In this document: positions 11,610 through 23,551 of the stretch, one piece after another
Position numbering within the stretch: position 1 is the first letter of the stretch
How the letters are laid out: each line of letters opens with the position of its first letter
Origin: Daedaleopsis sinensis
Lineage: Eukaryota > Basidiomycota > Agaricomycetes > Polyporales > Polyporaceae
DNA: 64,000 nucleotides
Direction of reading: 5' to 3'
NCBI GenBank assembly: GCA_033807695.1
Contig: CM066300.1
Span: 372,001 to 436,000 of the forward strand
The notes under the pieces: model-generated
What the model was told of the DNA's origin: nothing
Seen by the model: only the letters and a program-made list of their open reading frames with translations
Database searches by the model: none
Program-made: the position numbers and the translations under genes

Positions 11610-13408
11610 TTACCAGGGATCTTCCGGGTTCCAGTAGGGACCTTCTTCATCTACCATTCTGAATAGCAATGAGTGGTCAATCTTCGACTGAACGAGGTGG
11701 AGTGTACGTACGAGAAACCTTGAGTTTTGGAGATCGACCAGTCCAACTCGACATGCACAGTCTGGTCCTCTCGGAGGACACGGTACGGGAGCCAGTAGTT
11801 CATGTGGTTCCTACGTAAGAGAAAGCATACAAGATGCAGGGTGTTGATTTCACTTGCAAAGGTGTCGACGGCTGCGCTGATGGTGCGGTCGATGGCGTCA
11901 AATTCGTCGTTCTTCGCGAATGGATGCGGAGCTTCTCGAAAGTCAAGATGGAGTCGAAGCACCCGCAGGTGAGCGAGCGATGCCAATGCTTCGGCGAGCT
12001 CTAACTAGCATCTAGTCAGCACGTAGAGCATACAAACGACGGCACGGTCTCTTGCTTACCACCGGAATGTCCAAGTGTCCAATCTGCCTGTAGCGATGAA
12101 TCTGGAGGAACGTGAGGTTTGGGAACGCGAGCGGTATGAATTGGAAGAGTGCCCGGTCCATGTGATCTTCTCGAAACTCGAGGTCCAGCTGCCGCAGGCT
12201 CGACCGTGCATTAGACGTCCGGCATCGACGCAGGATATTGAGCATCTCGGAGGACGTAAGAATGGGTGAATGCCACTTCAAGATGTCGACAATTGTGCGT
12301 TGATCATGCGGGAGAATGTGCACGTAGTGGCGAGGCCAGCAACGAAGATCGAGACGCCGGAGTGTTGAAGAGAGGGAGGAATACCATTCGTCTGCCAGAT
12401 GCGGATAAGAGATAGTCAAGGTCTCCAAATCGCGCCAAGGACAGAGCATGCCCATCGCGCCACAATGTTCCATAGATTGTCTCTCCAACCCATGATCCTC
12501 AGGCTGTGCGAGCTCAAGCGTGAGGGTCCGGAGAGTGCGTACGTGGGACAAGGCCGGTAGCACAGCGATTGAAGGGTTAGATTGGCGTTCACCGCGCAGC
12601 TTGAGCTTGCAAAGCCGGGGCCAATCGTGCTTTCGAAGGATCTCTAAAGGTAGGAGTTCACTAGGAAGCAATAGCGTCTCCAACGAGCTGTGTATGTGGC
12701 TGAGAAGCGCGGTCAGGACGTGGAGATCTTCTTGTGGCCCAACCCGTGGGGGAAAGCGATAGCCGTTGCGCCAGATATCAAGCGAAGTGAGAGGAGCAAC
12801 TGTCTTCAAAGGCAGCTTCCTCGGGAGTGTCTCAGCCCGTGTGTCCCACAGAATGCCGCAGAAAATGACGTGCCGTAGCTGCGGGACGGATAGAACTGCT
12901 CTCCTGACGCCCCAAGACGACGTCCCATGGTAGAGCCCATCGAACACGACAGTATCAAGATTTGGCATGCACGAGAGGAAATCTGCCAGGGGAAACTTGA
13001 TCCGAAAGTGATTGTTCTTCAGCGGGACCACTCGCTCTCTGTCCCAATGACGATATGGGGTGGGCGCAGAGAACAACAGCTCCCTAGCAGTTCAGAGTAA
13101 TCAGCCAGTAGAGTGCAAATGAGCAAAGCTCGGCATACCTGATGTAAGGCCACATTGTAGCAGGTATAAATGTCTCATGCGTCAGGTGAGATTCAACCGA
13201 AAGCCAGCAGTGTTTGAAGAGAATGGGCTTGCATACGTCTCGTATGTAACGGCATATCGAAGAGAAAAACTTCAGGTTCTTATCATCGCGCAACTCCAGA
13301 ATAATCTGAGTCAACGAATCTTCGTCCAATGATAGTATTCTACGATGCACGATAAGTCTGTGTTCACAGATTATACATCTGAACTCACCCGGTCTGAGCA
13401 CAGACCAT
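11610..13408 (-). CDS. F-box/LRR-like protein, paralog A
   Basis: Five exons read on the minus strand: 13408-13389, 13339-13139, 13083-12060, 12004-11712 and 11658-11610. The first exon is only 20 nt (MVCAQT plus two bases). Exon 2 carries the F-box-like helix bundle (ILSLDEDSLTQIILELRDD to IRDVCKPILFKHCW). Exon 3 encodes the long leucine-rich part with regularly spaced LxxLxL segments (LSVPQLRHVIF, LRTLTLELAQ, LRRLDLRCWPRHYVH). Exon 5 gives MVDEEGPYWNPEDPW. Each exon and phase is matched in paralogs B and C, which supports the structure. Introns are 49-55 bp. The F-box implies an SCF adaptor role, with an unknown substrate. The gene is head-to-head with paralog B. Confidence 0.8.
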
Positions 13409-13602
13409 TCTTGCTACTGAAGACGATGGAGGTAATAGATATGAGGCGCTTATAACGATAGTTCCTAAGTCACAATTGAGACGGAGCGCGGAATCGTCGT
13501 TCTCACAGTGTCGGAGTTAAAATGAATTGGTAGGCGCCTCGCCAGGTGGCGTCACTCTTGGTTTACTCAGGTACAACTCTCTCCTCTACCACGCATTTTC
13601 CA
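13409..13602. promoter_or_regulatory. 194-bp shared upstream region of divergent F-box genes A and B
   Basis: Start codons of A (13408, minus) and B (13603, plus) face away from each other across 194 bp. On the A side, the sequence just upstream of the ATG (CGTCTTCAGTAGCAA, preceded by ATAAGCGCC) is nearly repeated upstream of paralog C at 30636-30690 (GATAAGCGCC and CGTCTTCAGTAGCAA). That conservation suggests retained core promoter or 5'-UTR sequence. No classical TATA box was seen. Confidence 0.5.
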
Positions 13603-15453
13603 ATGATTCGCCCTCGAACCGAGTGAGTCTGGTCCTGTGCTGCTTTCGATAAAGACTTACTGACGCTTCTAGATTGCTATCACTCAACGAGGATGTGCTT
13701 ATCCGGATACTTCTACACATGCAAGAGATCTACGTCCTTAAACCATTCTCACTCACTTGTCGACACCTGCGAGAACTTTGCATGCCCATCCTGTTTGACA
13801 GCTGCTGCATATATGTGAGAAGACACTTGACACATAAGACCTTCATTCCTACTGCATTGTGGCCCTACATCAGGTATGACACCATCAGCGGCACAGTTGC
13901 GACCTACTGACTTCCATATTATTGTACTACAGGGAACTCTGGTTCTTAGTACCGAATCCCATACGCCATTGGTCCAACGAGCGTATTATCCCATTGGAGA
14001 ACAATCGCTTTCGCATCGATTTTCCCTTAGCAGATGCCCTCTCACGCATGCCTAACCTCCATTCAGTCATGTTCAATGGCCTCTGCCACTCATCCTCATC
14101 CTGGGGCGTTAGAAGGGCGGTTCTATCCGTCCCGCAGCTTCGACACGTCGAGTTCTATGGCGCTCTCTGGGACCATCGTGTTGAAACGCTCCCGAGAAAG
14201 CTACCCCTCAAGGCTGCGCCTCTTACCTCATTTCGCGTGTGGTGCCCTGACTATCGTATTCGGCCACGGTTTGTGCGGGAAGACGTCTCCGTCGTTGCGG
14301 CGTTGCTAAGCCAGCTGCATGGCTCCTTGGAGGTGCTGTCTCTGCCCAGCGAGCACATCTCTCTCAGGACCTTCCGCAAGTACGACTGGCCCCGGCTTCA
14401 AGAGCTCAAGTTGCGTGGAGAACGCCAGTTCTCTCCAGCAATCGCTATATTCCCTGCCTTATCACACATACGCACTCTTCGTATCCTCACGCTCGAGCTC
14501 ACTCAGAGTCCCGAGTGCGGTCTGGAGAGACAATCTATGGGTTCGTTCGACCCAACAGATGGCCCGTTCCCCTGGCGTGATCTCGAGAGCCTGTCGGTCT
14601 CATATCCGCACCCGGGAGACGAATGGTACAGTCTCCTTCCCTCCACCCTCCGGCGCCTCGACCTCCGTTGCTGGCCTCGCCACTATGTGCATCTCCTATG
14701 GCATGATCGTCGCACCGTCGTCGACGATCTTCACTGGCATTCTCCTATACTGGACTCCTCCGAAATGCTCACCATCCTCCGTCGGTGCCGATCATCGGAC
14801 GCGCGGCTGAGTGTCCGTCAGCTGGACCTCGAATTCCGGGAGGACCACATGGATTACAAGCTCTTCGAGTACATTCCGGAGGCGTTTCCCAATGTCACTT
14901 TCCTTCAGATCCATCGCTACCGGATGCTGGGCAACACGGATGTTCCTGTGGTAGGTGGTGCACTATGTGTCGCGAACAACATGCTGACTCGACACTAGGC
15001 AGAGATTGCGGACGTGCTGTCGCGACTCACGCAGTTGCAGGTGCTCCGATTGCACCTCGACTTTACAGAAGCTCCACATCCTTTTGTGATGGACGACGCT
15101 ACACGTTCTACAGGCGAGAACGACTTGAACCCTTTCGACACTATGGTACGGACGATCACTCATGCAGCTGACACTGTGGCGCGCGCAATTCCTACCTTGC
15201 GTATTGCATGCTTCCTCGTACGACAGGATACGCACAATCATTGGATCCCCTTTCATATCGAACATGTAAAGAACGTGGTACGAGTCGAAATCGATGATAC
15301 GATCACTGCAATCCAAGCATTCCCGTATGTAAATTCTCTCTTCGTTCTATACATAGCTGACCACACGCTTCTCCGACTAGCGTGGATGACGAAAAAGGTC
15401 CCTACTGGAATCCGCGGAGAGTTGTAGTTGACCGCTATGAAGTTGGCATGTAA
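13603..15453 (+). CDS. F-box/LRR-like protein, paralog B
   Basis: Exons are 13603-13622, 13673-13873, 13933-14950, 14999-15324 and 15381-15453. The 20-nt first exon encodes MIRPRT and its phase-2 junction matches A and C. Exon 2 holds the F-box-like region (LLSLNEDVLIRILLHMQ to LRELCMPILFDSC). Exon 3 holds the leucine-rich body with the family signature SSWGVRRAVLSVPQLRH and LRRLDLRCWPRHYVHLL. Exon 4 begins AEIADVLSRLTQLQVLRLHLDF. The last intron uses a strong GTATGT donor at 15325 and leads into VDDEKGPYWNPRR to VVDRYEVGM. The alternative reading through that intron loses the conserved GPYW segment. Function is inferred only: substrate adaptor of an SCF complex. Confidence 0.82.
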
Positions 15454-17444
15454 ATGATATGTAGCAAGGTCAACACGGACGTCGACCGGCTCATCATGTA
15501 CCTGATAGTGTTCTCTCGCCTGAGGTTTTGTTTTATATCAGAGAGCCCTCTCAGTTGTCTGATAGATGAGTGAGTGATAGGCAGACCAAGCTGGGTCAAT
15601 CAACTCGGATTATGGCCAGTGTCCCTCAGTGCGTATGACTATATACATACATACTACTATATAGGTACTGATTCATATTGGATTCATACTGAGACATAGT
15701 GCATACTCGCTACCAAGTAGTGAGTCGGGTAAATGTACTAGTAGATGGAGAACAGCTGAGAACAGATATATCAGGGAAGACTACGCTACGACAATAGCTC
15801 AGGTATTATAAGTACCTCGTCAACCCGTGTGAAATAAGTTCACTAGTCTATAGAAGAGGACCAGGGAGCGACAATGGAGCTTGTGGCCGAGGCGGCTGAG
15901 ATCGTGATCTACGCTTATGTTCCCCCCATACTCTGCTTGCGAGCCGAATAGACCCGGTGTGCTATATGTGAGAGATGCGGATCATGAGGCGTTGCGAGGA
16001 GGAATTATATTTAAGCGCACACCACGTCTACAAGCCCCTGGATGGATGATTGGGATCGTCGAACTAGCAGCAACTTCAGATACATTGAGGTACCAAAGAT
16101 CAAAACAGGCAGCCGGGACAACATAGTAGGGTTCGTTAACGGAGCGTGTAGATCTGTGTGAGACAGCCGGCGCTCTGAACGCGACTTGTAGGCGATGTAG
16201 CTTGAAGTCGAGTGGGAGAGTCGTCGGCAAACACGAAGTGCCTCGAGCACGACTAGTGAGAAGGTAAGAGATCGTATCTCAAGAGCTAGGGAACTCGTCC
16301 CTCCAGTCGTACAGCTCTATGTACTCAGTAGATAACAAGACGGAAATCGAGATCGTACACAGCCTAGTCGAGTCGGAACCGAGACTGTAGGTATGAAGGA
16401 GTCATAGACGAACGAAGTATAGTAGCAAAATGGCATAGTAAGACATGTGCATGGGCGCAAAATGGAGAGTCATCGGACTAGACCGGAAGCGGAGATGGAG
16501 ACACCCTCGCCTTACAATCTGATCAGAGAGGATCAGAGGACAACAGTGGTACGTGGTGGTACAGCCGTGAGTCCCAGTCACGACCAGCGAGTGTAATATA
16601 GGGCTTATCGGAGGATGGGAGGTGCATTCCAACAAACATGGCTTGGAAGAAATTCTGATGATGTCGTTAGCACCGGATCAGGTCAAAGTACGTTCGATGC
16701 ACTCACAATCCCGAGTATGTTCAAAGGCATGGTTTGGGCCAGGATTTTACCTTTCCATTCTCTCTCTTGACTAGGGAAGACATCGGACCCCCGGAGGGAC
16801 TTGTACAATGTATTATAATGCTATGTTTGCTACAGTTATATGCACAATAAATGTCATATACATCGTAATGCTATACGAGTATACAAAGTCATAGAAAGGC
16901 TCTTTCGCACTCCTAATGTGAGCTGCGAGGGAGAGCTGACGGAGATGAGTGGGCATGGCCAGGGGGGGTGCGAGAGCATGCAATACGGATGGATAACATT
17001 GGGCATCGGTCAATGACCGGTACGTATGACACGGCCGAGGTAATCTTCCTCTGACCGGGATAGCAGCGCGGGCGAGACGTTGTGGGCGGCAACGTCTACT
17101 TGCCCGTGCGCGGTCTGATGGGCTGAGCTGGTATGAACAGCCCAGGCCTTCCCAGGCCTGACAATAGCTACCATTCTGGCCTCCTCCCGCCAGAGACGTC
17201 ATCGCGCCCCCACTGGGTTGCGAGCACCATCGGGATCTCGCTGCGCATCCGCATCGGACAGACGCAGCCCGATAGTCTCCATCGGCGCGCCGCCATCGTC
17301 CAGCCCGAACAGCGCGCCCCGTCCGCTCTAACACTCCGCAACGGCACCCGAGAGCCGCCATGGCAAACCCCATAGCATTAGACTAATTCAGGTGTCGGAG
17401 ATTAGTGATTACAATGATAATGTAAGCACATATCTAGTGTGCCA
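15454..17444. other. Intergenic, no gene seen
   Basis: About 2 kb of lower-GC sequence between F-box gene B and the peptidase gene. It has many TAGTA/TATAC-type short words and stops in all frames. A minus-strand frame at 16813-17373 is low in plausible protein character. No LTRs, inverted-repeat pairs or RNA genes were recognised. Confidence 0.5.
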
Positions 17445-19920
17445 TTATGATGTAACTTTCTCACAGGTCCCCGCACAAACCTGGCTACTCCCAGGCGTCC
17501 GATGGATGAGCCCTTTCGAGCTCCCATCTCTGTCAAAGATGAAAGGTTTGACAGGGCCACGTGCGGAGACACCTTCACCACCCGGTGTATTGAACGTATA
17601 TTCAATGAACCAATCGTTGATGTTGAGGCTAGAAGGGACTTCGTCGAGCCGGTTAGTGCCAATTGTTGCCGAAGTAGTTGCCGGTATCTTGAAGATATTG
17701 ATACATAGCTCCTTGACGATTCTAGCGAGCATTTCGGTGGTGCATGCGCCTGTATGTTATTACGCTCAGCACTGTGATATCGGTGTATTCAAGTCGATAA
17801 GCCCCTCACCCGTGTCAACTAGGAAGTATCCCTCTTTGGGTTGAAATTCGACCTTGCCCTTAGAGGTCCGCTTCTTCGTATTCGGGTTGATCTCAACGAA
17901 CTCCATGCAGCGGATGCTGATCAACCATTGCTTTCCGAAAAAACCATCGTAGAACTCGTGAGAATGTATCGGAATGGGTTTGGAGAATTTGTTCAGATGC
18001 AATCGCGGTTGGGACGGAAATTTGTCGAACACCATCCAGCTTTTCTGTCCCAATCTTTGAAGATGAATCATAACAATTATCAGTGTCACAATCAACAAAA
18101 TCGATGCAAAACTCACTGGTCCTGCTCGAACTTCGTATACAGCCCGAAGTACATAGTTGCACCACCGATCTAAAGATCAATGTCAATCAATGCTGACCTT
18201 CAACAAGACGGAGTGAGCCCGACCTCTGAACGGATCTTGACCTTCCCTTTCAACTTCCACATAAAGCTCTGCCAGTCGAAGATGTGAGATTAAATTGTTG
18301 TGGCCCACTGTAACACGGAGAAAAGCACAGTGACTACATACGGGAATTGTCTTCCTTCCGACTGTCTGATACCTGCCAACGAGAGAGCTTGTCAATGCCA
18401 AGTCGAGACGGAAGCACTTGGATGAACATACCGTTCAGGAGCTAAGCCAATAATCCCACCAACCTGTTCGTCACAGGCCATCTCTCGGTTGACAGCATAT
18501 GCGACAGCGAAGGGGTACGTGAATGCAAGAGGTTCCTTGACGCTTTCTCGTCCCCATATGTAGCAATCGCGGATAACTAGATGCTGACCATTATTTGGCT
18601 CATCGTACGGCTTGATTGCTGAATAGACAATGAATATATTGCAAATCATCTGAGCGAAATGGGCTGAACGCTCACCGACGAAACTCTGATCCCCATAATG
18701 GATGATTTGGTGCTGTGCAGTGATCTGAACGGTTTCTTTTGGACCGAGAACGAAAGGCGAGCTCTCTTCGGCTGGAGCACGGCGATTCAGCTCGGCCGCG
18801 GTGTAGCTGTCCCAGTTTTTGATAGAAACTGGTACTAGCTCGTCGCCATCGGACCCCTGTCGCTTGACACAGACGATTTCGTGATATTCCTCGCTGTATC
18901 CCCACCTGTATGAGGGACCAGCTCAGTAAAAAATTACTGCGAGTACGTGCGATACGCGTCTTACGTATGATAGGACCCTAGAATGAATATAACCGAAAGA
19001 CCAAGACCATAGGATGAATCGGTTAATGTTGACTCGGATGTGGTGCAGTACGCAGTCACTGAACGCTCACCCGTATCAACCTGAAGCATTACTTCATCTA
19101 CTTCGACGCTGTCGTCAAGATGTTCACCAGTTTGAACATATCCCTGATGGAGATAGTTGGCTTGTTACTCGAAGGGTGAAAGATAAATGTAGGCATACCA
19201 GGCACAGCAAGTAGCGGAGACCTATGGAAAAATGTTAAGAAGAAATACCCAAGATTGTGCAGGCCCATACGTACGAGTAAGCTTGTCTTCCTCGTTGTAA
19301 GGTCTGAAATTGAGAGTAGAATAAGTTCCGTTATGGGTCACACGGGAGTATCCGAATGTCCCCAATCCACTATCTTCTTTGGTCTCCGCCTGCGGGGAGT
19401 GCCCACCGAACTGCGGCGCCAGCTGAAAACGACAGGATGAGAATCTGTGGATTATTCGGTTTGATGCAAACACCTACAGGCGATGTGGGAGTAGTGGGGG
19501 CGCCGGTACTCATACCGGACTCACTGCCAGTGTCCACAAGGTCATGATCACTGGCACCAGTGTCATACTCGGAGCTTGAGACGGCATCTGACTCCTCCGA
19601 TGCATCGCTGGGGAGACGCAGCAGGCTTTCTTCGTCTTTGAGGATAAATGCCCGAGGCCCCCTTGTAGGGTCCAGATACAACCCCGGTGGAGCGTCGGCG
19701 GTGAGAGTCAAGCCCCTTCGTACGACGTCGGCCACACGCTAAAGCGAGATGGGTTAGCGACGAACTTCGGTGGCAGCAGGCAGGGAGTATATTCAAGTAT
19801 AAGATGTACCCTTTGCAGTGGCGTAGCGTCGTCAGGTGGCACCAGGAAGAAGATGATGTGACCTTTGACGGGCTCATCCGGCTTCAGGTGGGCTGGGAGA
19901 TCAGAAAACGGAGAGGACAT
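17445..19920 (-). CDS. A1-family aspartic peptidase-like protein, non-secreted, atypical C-terminus
   Basis: A chain of short exons reads on the minus strand from ATG 19920. Two active-site motifs appear: VMLQVDTGSYHTW (DTGS, split by an intron near 19060) and GYFLVDTG|ACTTEML (DTG, split near 17815-17755). A pepsin flap-like HYGDQSF, a GGIIGLAPE segment and GGATMYFGLY lie between them in the order expected of a pepsin fold. The N-terminus (MSSPFSDLPAHLKPDEPVKG) is not a signal peptide. It is followed by an acidic Ser-rich stretch (SDASEESDAVSSSEYDTG). A 23-nt microexon (LRYLLCL) is inferred at about 19193-19215. After the second DTG only about 95 residues remain, and I do not see the usual ILGD-F-R strand, so the C-terminus may be truncated or mis-read. 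If active it would be an intracellular or unconventionally released endopeptidase. The exon between about 18390 and 18180 is the least certain. Confidence 0.68.
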
Positions 19921-20228
19921 GGTGTTGAAAAGCGACAAGATATATGAGAGCGATGGAAGCAGGCAGTCTAGTGGTCGAGTGTGCTGGAGAAAGGCTTCGT
20001 AGACTCGTGGAGTTTATATACTAGTATGCAGTAGGGTGCACCCGCGAGCCTCGATGAGGACGCAGTGTGAGTGATGCTGCGATGCACATGCACCGATAAT
20101 AGCGCTAGAACCATGTACAATACGAGTCAGGCAGCCTTGAGGCAAATGCGTGCCAAAGAGAAGCTCACCTTGTTCGATAAATGGTCACCTGTTGCGGTTT
20201 CACCTACAAGGCCTAGGAACGATTGAGC

Positions 20229-20579
20229 TGTAAGGTACGGGCGTCTGACCTGCCACTTTCAGATATGACCAAGTGGTTGTTGCCGCCCGCAAGCTCCCAC
20301 CACACGAGCTTCCCGCTCGTGTCTCGTTTCACTTCAATCTTTTCTTTTCTCACTCGTAGACTTCTTGTTTCACTACTTCTACTTGTTTCAAAAGCCGTCT
20401 CGTCTTCCGTATATAAACCTATATATCTACTATCGACGAGACTCCAGAGTTCCAAGATACGACTTTCCCCACGAGTCACTTCTCGTGTCTACCGACTCTC
20501 GCGTGTTTTCCGACCCCCTTCGACTTACTCTCACGTCTCAACGACGCTCAGCAACGCCGAAGGACTCGGAGTACTCACA
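20229..20579 (+). repeat. Gypsy 5' LTR, 351 bp
   Basis: Begins TGTAAGGTAC and ends GTACTCACA, so it has TG...CA termini. A TATA box (TATATAAA) lies at 20410-20417. Compared by eye with the 3' LTR it shows about 11 substitutions, mostly transitions, and one 3-nt indel. Confidence 0.93.
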
Positions 20580-20692
20580 TTTTTTGAGTGTTTCTTCAAT
20601 CGTATCTGTTTGCTAACACAACGGATTGATCACCCGCTCGCTGTTAGGAACATTCGCGTCTTACACACACACCCATATCAATAAAAAACAAA

Positions 20693-22828
20693 ATGACTAC
20701 CAAGTTGAACGTTCGCAAGGGCTCGCGGACCTCATTTGAGGTGGCCGCGTCGCTCTCAGAAACCTGGGACGAGACTCGCTACGGCAACAGCGAGCTCGAG
20801 GGCTCAGGTGAGTTGCCTCACGCTTTCTTCCTACCCCCAACGGATCCCCAATCCATCTCCTCCTCCGCCGGCCCCCCATTATACGCTGCTGGTGAGCTCG
20901 CGCTCAGCATAAAGTGGGGGATGGATGACTATGAACGGATGGAGGAGGCAAGCGAGGGATGGCGCGTGACCCGCAAGGCTGCGCGCGCCATTCGTTCGGG
21001 CGATTCTGCATCGGCCCGAATGGAGGGCGGGACGTATAGAGGGCATAGAGGGATGCGCGATAGATCCGCAGCATCCAACCCAAAGACAGGGCGCATTATT
21101 GTGCAGCCGCTGGCGCTCGAAGCGGAGACAGCTCCGCTCGAGCAGGGTGCTCCCGCCGAGGTTGAGCCGATAGGGTCAGAGCGCACTAGTGAAAGTGCAG
21201 CACACCCTGGAGCGGGAGATGACGCCTGTCCGGACGAACTCGAGTCAGACGGATGGACAATGATACCAGCAGCGCAGTCTACCCGCTCACAGGAAGAAGA
21301 CGAGGTCGCTGTCGTGCGCTCGTCGCGGTTCTTCCCGAGCTGGTTCGATTTGTGCGACGAGCTCGATCAGCTAGGTCCGCTACCGGACACCTGGACCTCT
21401 AGTTTAGTCACTGTGCCCACCTTGCCGCTAGTCGAAAGATCGAGCACCTCGATGCTCGACGATTTCTGGCGACAGGTAGACAGTTCTGACGACGACCTAC
21501 CTGACGACGAATCTGAGGACCTGCAGCGAGCTATACTGGAGTCTACCCTCTGGTATGCAGGAGCTTCTAACGCTTCGAGGCACCTCACGCTGGAAGCTAT
21601 GGCAGTAATAGTCGAGGTAACTCCAGAGGAACAGCCTGCTGGACTAGATGGTCGATTCTCGAGTACCCAAAAGGCGAAGGGCGTACCACGCACCTCAGAA
21701 CAGCATGAGTTCCTCCGCCAATTCGTGAGTCGAGCGTCCACCCCTCCTGCTGAGAAGCGAGCAAGCACTGCTGATCCTAAGAAGACTAAAAGTACTTCAG
21801 CAACGTCACAATACAAGCGTGAGTCGTCTCAAGTGCCCAGTGGTGGCTGGTTCCGCGCGACTATAGCAACAGCTGGAGGGAATGACCCTCCGACGACGAG
21901 TCCGTGTAGCTCGAGCGAATCCTCCAGTTCCGGCCCGGATAGCGACGACTCAAGCTCGTCAAAAGAGGACGATTCCAGCTCCAGTAGTAGCTCGACTACT
22001 AGCGAATCACATGTACCTTCAAATAGTAATAAAACTCCTTCTAAGTCGAAGCATCGTAAGAAGCAGAGGGAGGAATCGAAGCGGCTCAAGCGAGCTATGG
22101 CTGGAGTCAAAATCAAACCTCCCTTCGTATGGAATGGGACAGCAGACATCGACCTGTTTGACCAGCGGCTATACGAGCTAGACACCTGGAAGGAACTATA
22201 CGATCTCTCGGATCGTCTCATGCTCAAGCTGGTGGTCCAGTTCATGTCAGATAAACCAAGCCGGTTCTTCATGTGTCATGTATCAACCCGCCAATCTGAA
22301 TGGACACTGAAGCTATTATATGAGGCTTTATTCGACTACTGCTTCCCTACGGATTACAAGGCTCGGCTGCGTCGACGACTCGAGACAGCAGTCCAAGGGC
22401 ATAGCCGTGTACGAGATTTTGTACGTGAGATTCAGCAGCTCGCAGTCCGGTTCCCAGACGTCACGGACTTCCAGTTAGTACAAATATTCTGGAAAGGAGT
22501 ACATCAATACATCCGTGTCCATCTTCTAGAGAAGGGCCTAAACCCGGAACGCACTCACCTAGATAAGCTCGTAAAGCATGCGGTTCGGCGCGAGGAGGCC
22601 TATGAGGAGGCTCGCAAGGAAGAACGAGCTTTTGAGGGACAAGTACCCGGCCGGACATGGGGTCAATTTTCAAGTCGATCCACAGGCCCTGAACCATACA
22701 GTCCCTCGGGTACAACCCCAGAGAAGAATCGCCATGAGTCCCGGTCTGGGAAAGGTCCTTTTCCGAGCAGATCGAAGGATAACAACGGTCCAAAGGGACC
22801 CTCCGATCGACCTGTAAGAACAGAATGA
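20693..22828 (+). CDS. Gypsy Gag polyprotein (capsid part)
   Basis: The frame opens at ATG 20693, after an A-rich leader, and runs 711 residues. The first about 430 residues are acidic, Ser-rich and low-complexity (long SSSS/DDSSSS runs near 21950-22010). Residues about 470-660 hold the retrotransposon Gag capsid-like domain (FVWNGTADIDLFDQRLYEL..., VREIQQLAVRFPDVTDFQL). The frame ends at TGA 22826-22828. The same frame continues immediately with the zinc knuckle, so the stop separates capsid from nucleocapsid. This is either inactivation (CGA to TGA is a one-base change) or, less likely, programmed readthrough. Confidence 0.88.
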   Translation: MTTKLNVRKGSRTSFEVAASLSETWDETRYGNSELEGSGELPHAFFLPPTDPQSISSSAGPPLYAAGELALSIKWGMDDYERMEEASEGWRVTRKAARAIRSGDSASARMEGGTYRGHRGMRDRSAASNPKTGRIIVQPLALEAETAPLEQGAPAEVEPIGSERTSESAAHPGAGDDACPDELESDGWTMIPAAQSTRSQEEDEVAVVRSSRFFPSWFDLCDELDQLGPLPDTWTSSLVTVPTLPLVERSSTSMLDDFWRQVDSSDDDLPDDESEDLQRAILESTLWYAGASNASRHLTLEAMAVIVEVTPEEQPAGLDGRFSSTQKAKGVPRTSEQHEFLRQFVSRASTPPAEKRASTADPKKTKSTSATSQYKRESSQVPSGGWFRATIATAGGNDPPTTSPCSSSESSSSGPDSDDSSSSKEDDSSSSSSSTTSESHVPSNSNKTPSKSKHRKKQREESKRLKRAMAGVKIKPPFVWNGTADIDLFDQRLYELDTWKELYDLSDRLMLKLVVQFMSDKPSRFFMCHVSTRQSEWTLKLLYEALFDYCFPTDYKARLRRRLETAVQGHSRVRDFVREIQQLAVRFPDVTDFQLVQIFWKGVHQYIRVHLLEKGLNPERTHLDKLVKHAVRREEAYEEARKEERAFEGQVPGRTWGQFSSRSTGPEPYSPSGTTPEKNRHESRSGKGPFPSRSKDNNGPKGPSDRPVRTE

Positions 22829-23551
22829 TCCAATAAAATTCCTCGCGAGGAGCTCGACCGGTTGCGAGCTGAGGGTCGATGCTTCAACTGCAGAGAGATT
22901 GGGCATGAGAGCCGCAATTGTAAGGCTCGAAAGAGCGCTCCTGCTCCCCGAAGGACGGGAGTCAACGCAGGATCTGTTCACTTTGACAATCTCGAACGAT
23001 TAGCGGAGCAGGCGCGTCGCGATGACGCACCTAAAGTATGTGTAGGGTCTGTGCGCATACAGACGGAATCGGACATTCAGACGCATACACACGATAGCTT
23101 CTCGAATGAAGTGGGCGGACTGCAGCCTGATCCGCCGGAGGGCGTATGGTCTCGAGCGCATGCAGACGATTGCGTCGAGGTCTTGAAAACAATGTTCGTC
23201 AGTTTCTACGCTTCTCAAACAGCATGGGATGCAGGCATACTCCCAGCGGAACGCTTCACAGTTACCGCTTATGGAGATAGCAGCTTCGAAGTTACTGACT
23301 GGCTCGCGCCACGCGGTCTGCCATCCGATTATATTGTCAGTAGAGAACAGATGGACAATGTCGAATGCGGAGTACCTAATATCATCCAGCGGGAATGGGA
23401 CAACTGGATAACTATCCCTTCTCGACCGGAATGGGGCACGGGGTTTCCTCCCAGTGACGCAGACGAGGCTGACTTCCCAGCTCTATACTGGCTACGTGCC
23501 CATGTCGCCTCGTACCTGCGAGAATTGTATCCGGGCGTACCTACACAATGA
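22829..23551 (+). pseudogene. Gypsy nucleocapsid zinc knuckle and spacer, in frame with Gag
   Basis: Directly in frame after the Gag stop, the sequence encodes a CCHC knuckle CFNCREIGHESRNC (C-x2-C-x4-H-x4-C), the RNA-binding nucleocapsid motif. About 190 residues of linker without a recognised domain follow (YASQTAWDAGILPAERF, DWLAPRGLPSDYIVS). A second in-frame TGA at 23549-23551 ends the segment, and Pol continues in the same frame after it. No good ATG begins it, so it could be translated only as part of a Gag-Pol fusion. Confidence 0.85.

Noticed and set aside
16813..17373. 186-residue minus-strand frame
   Set aside because: No motif, odd composition, no start context or neighbours supporting a gene.
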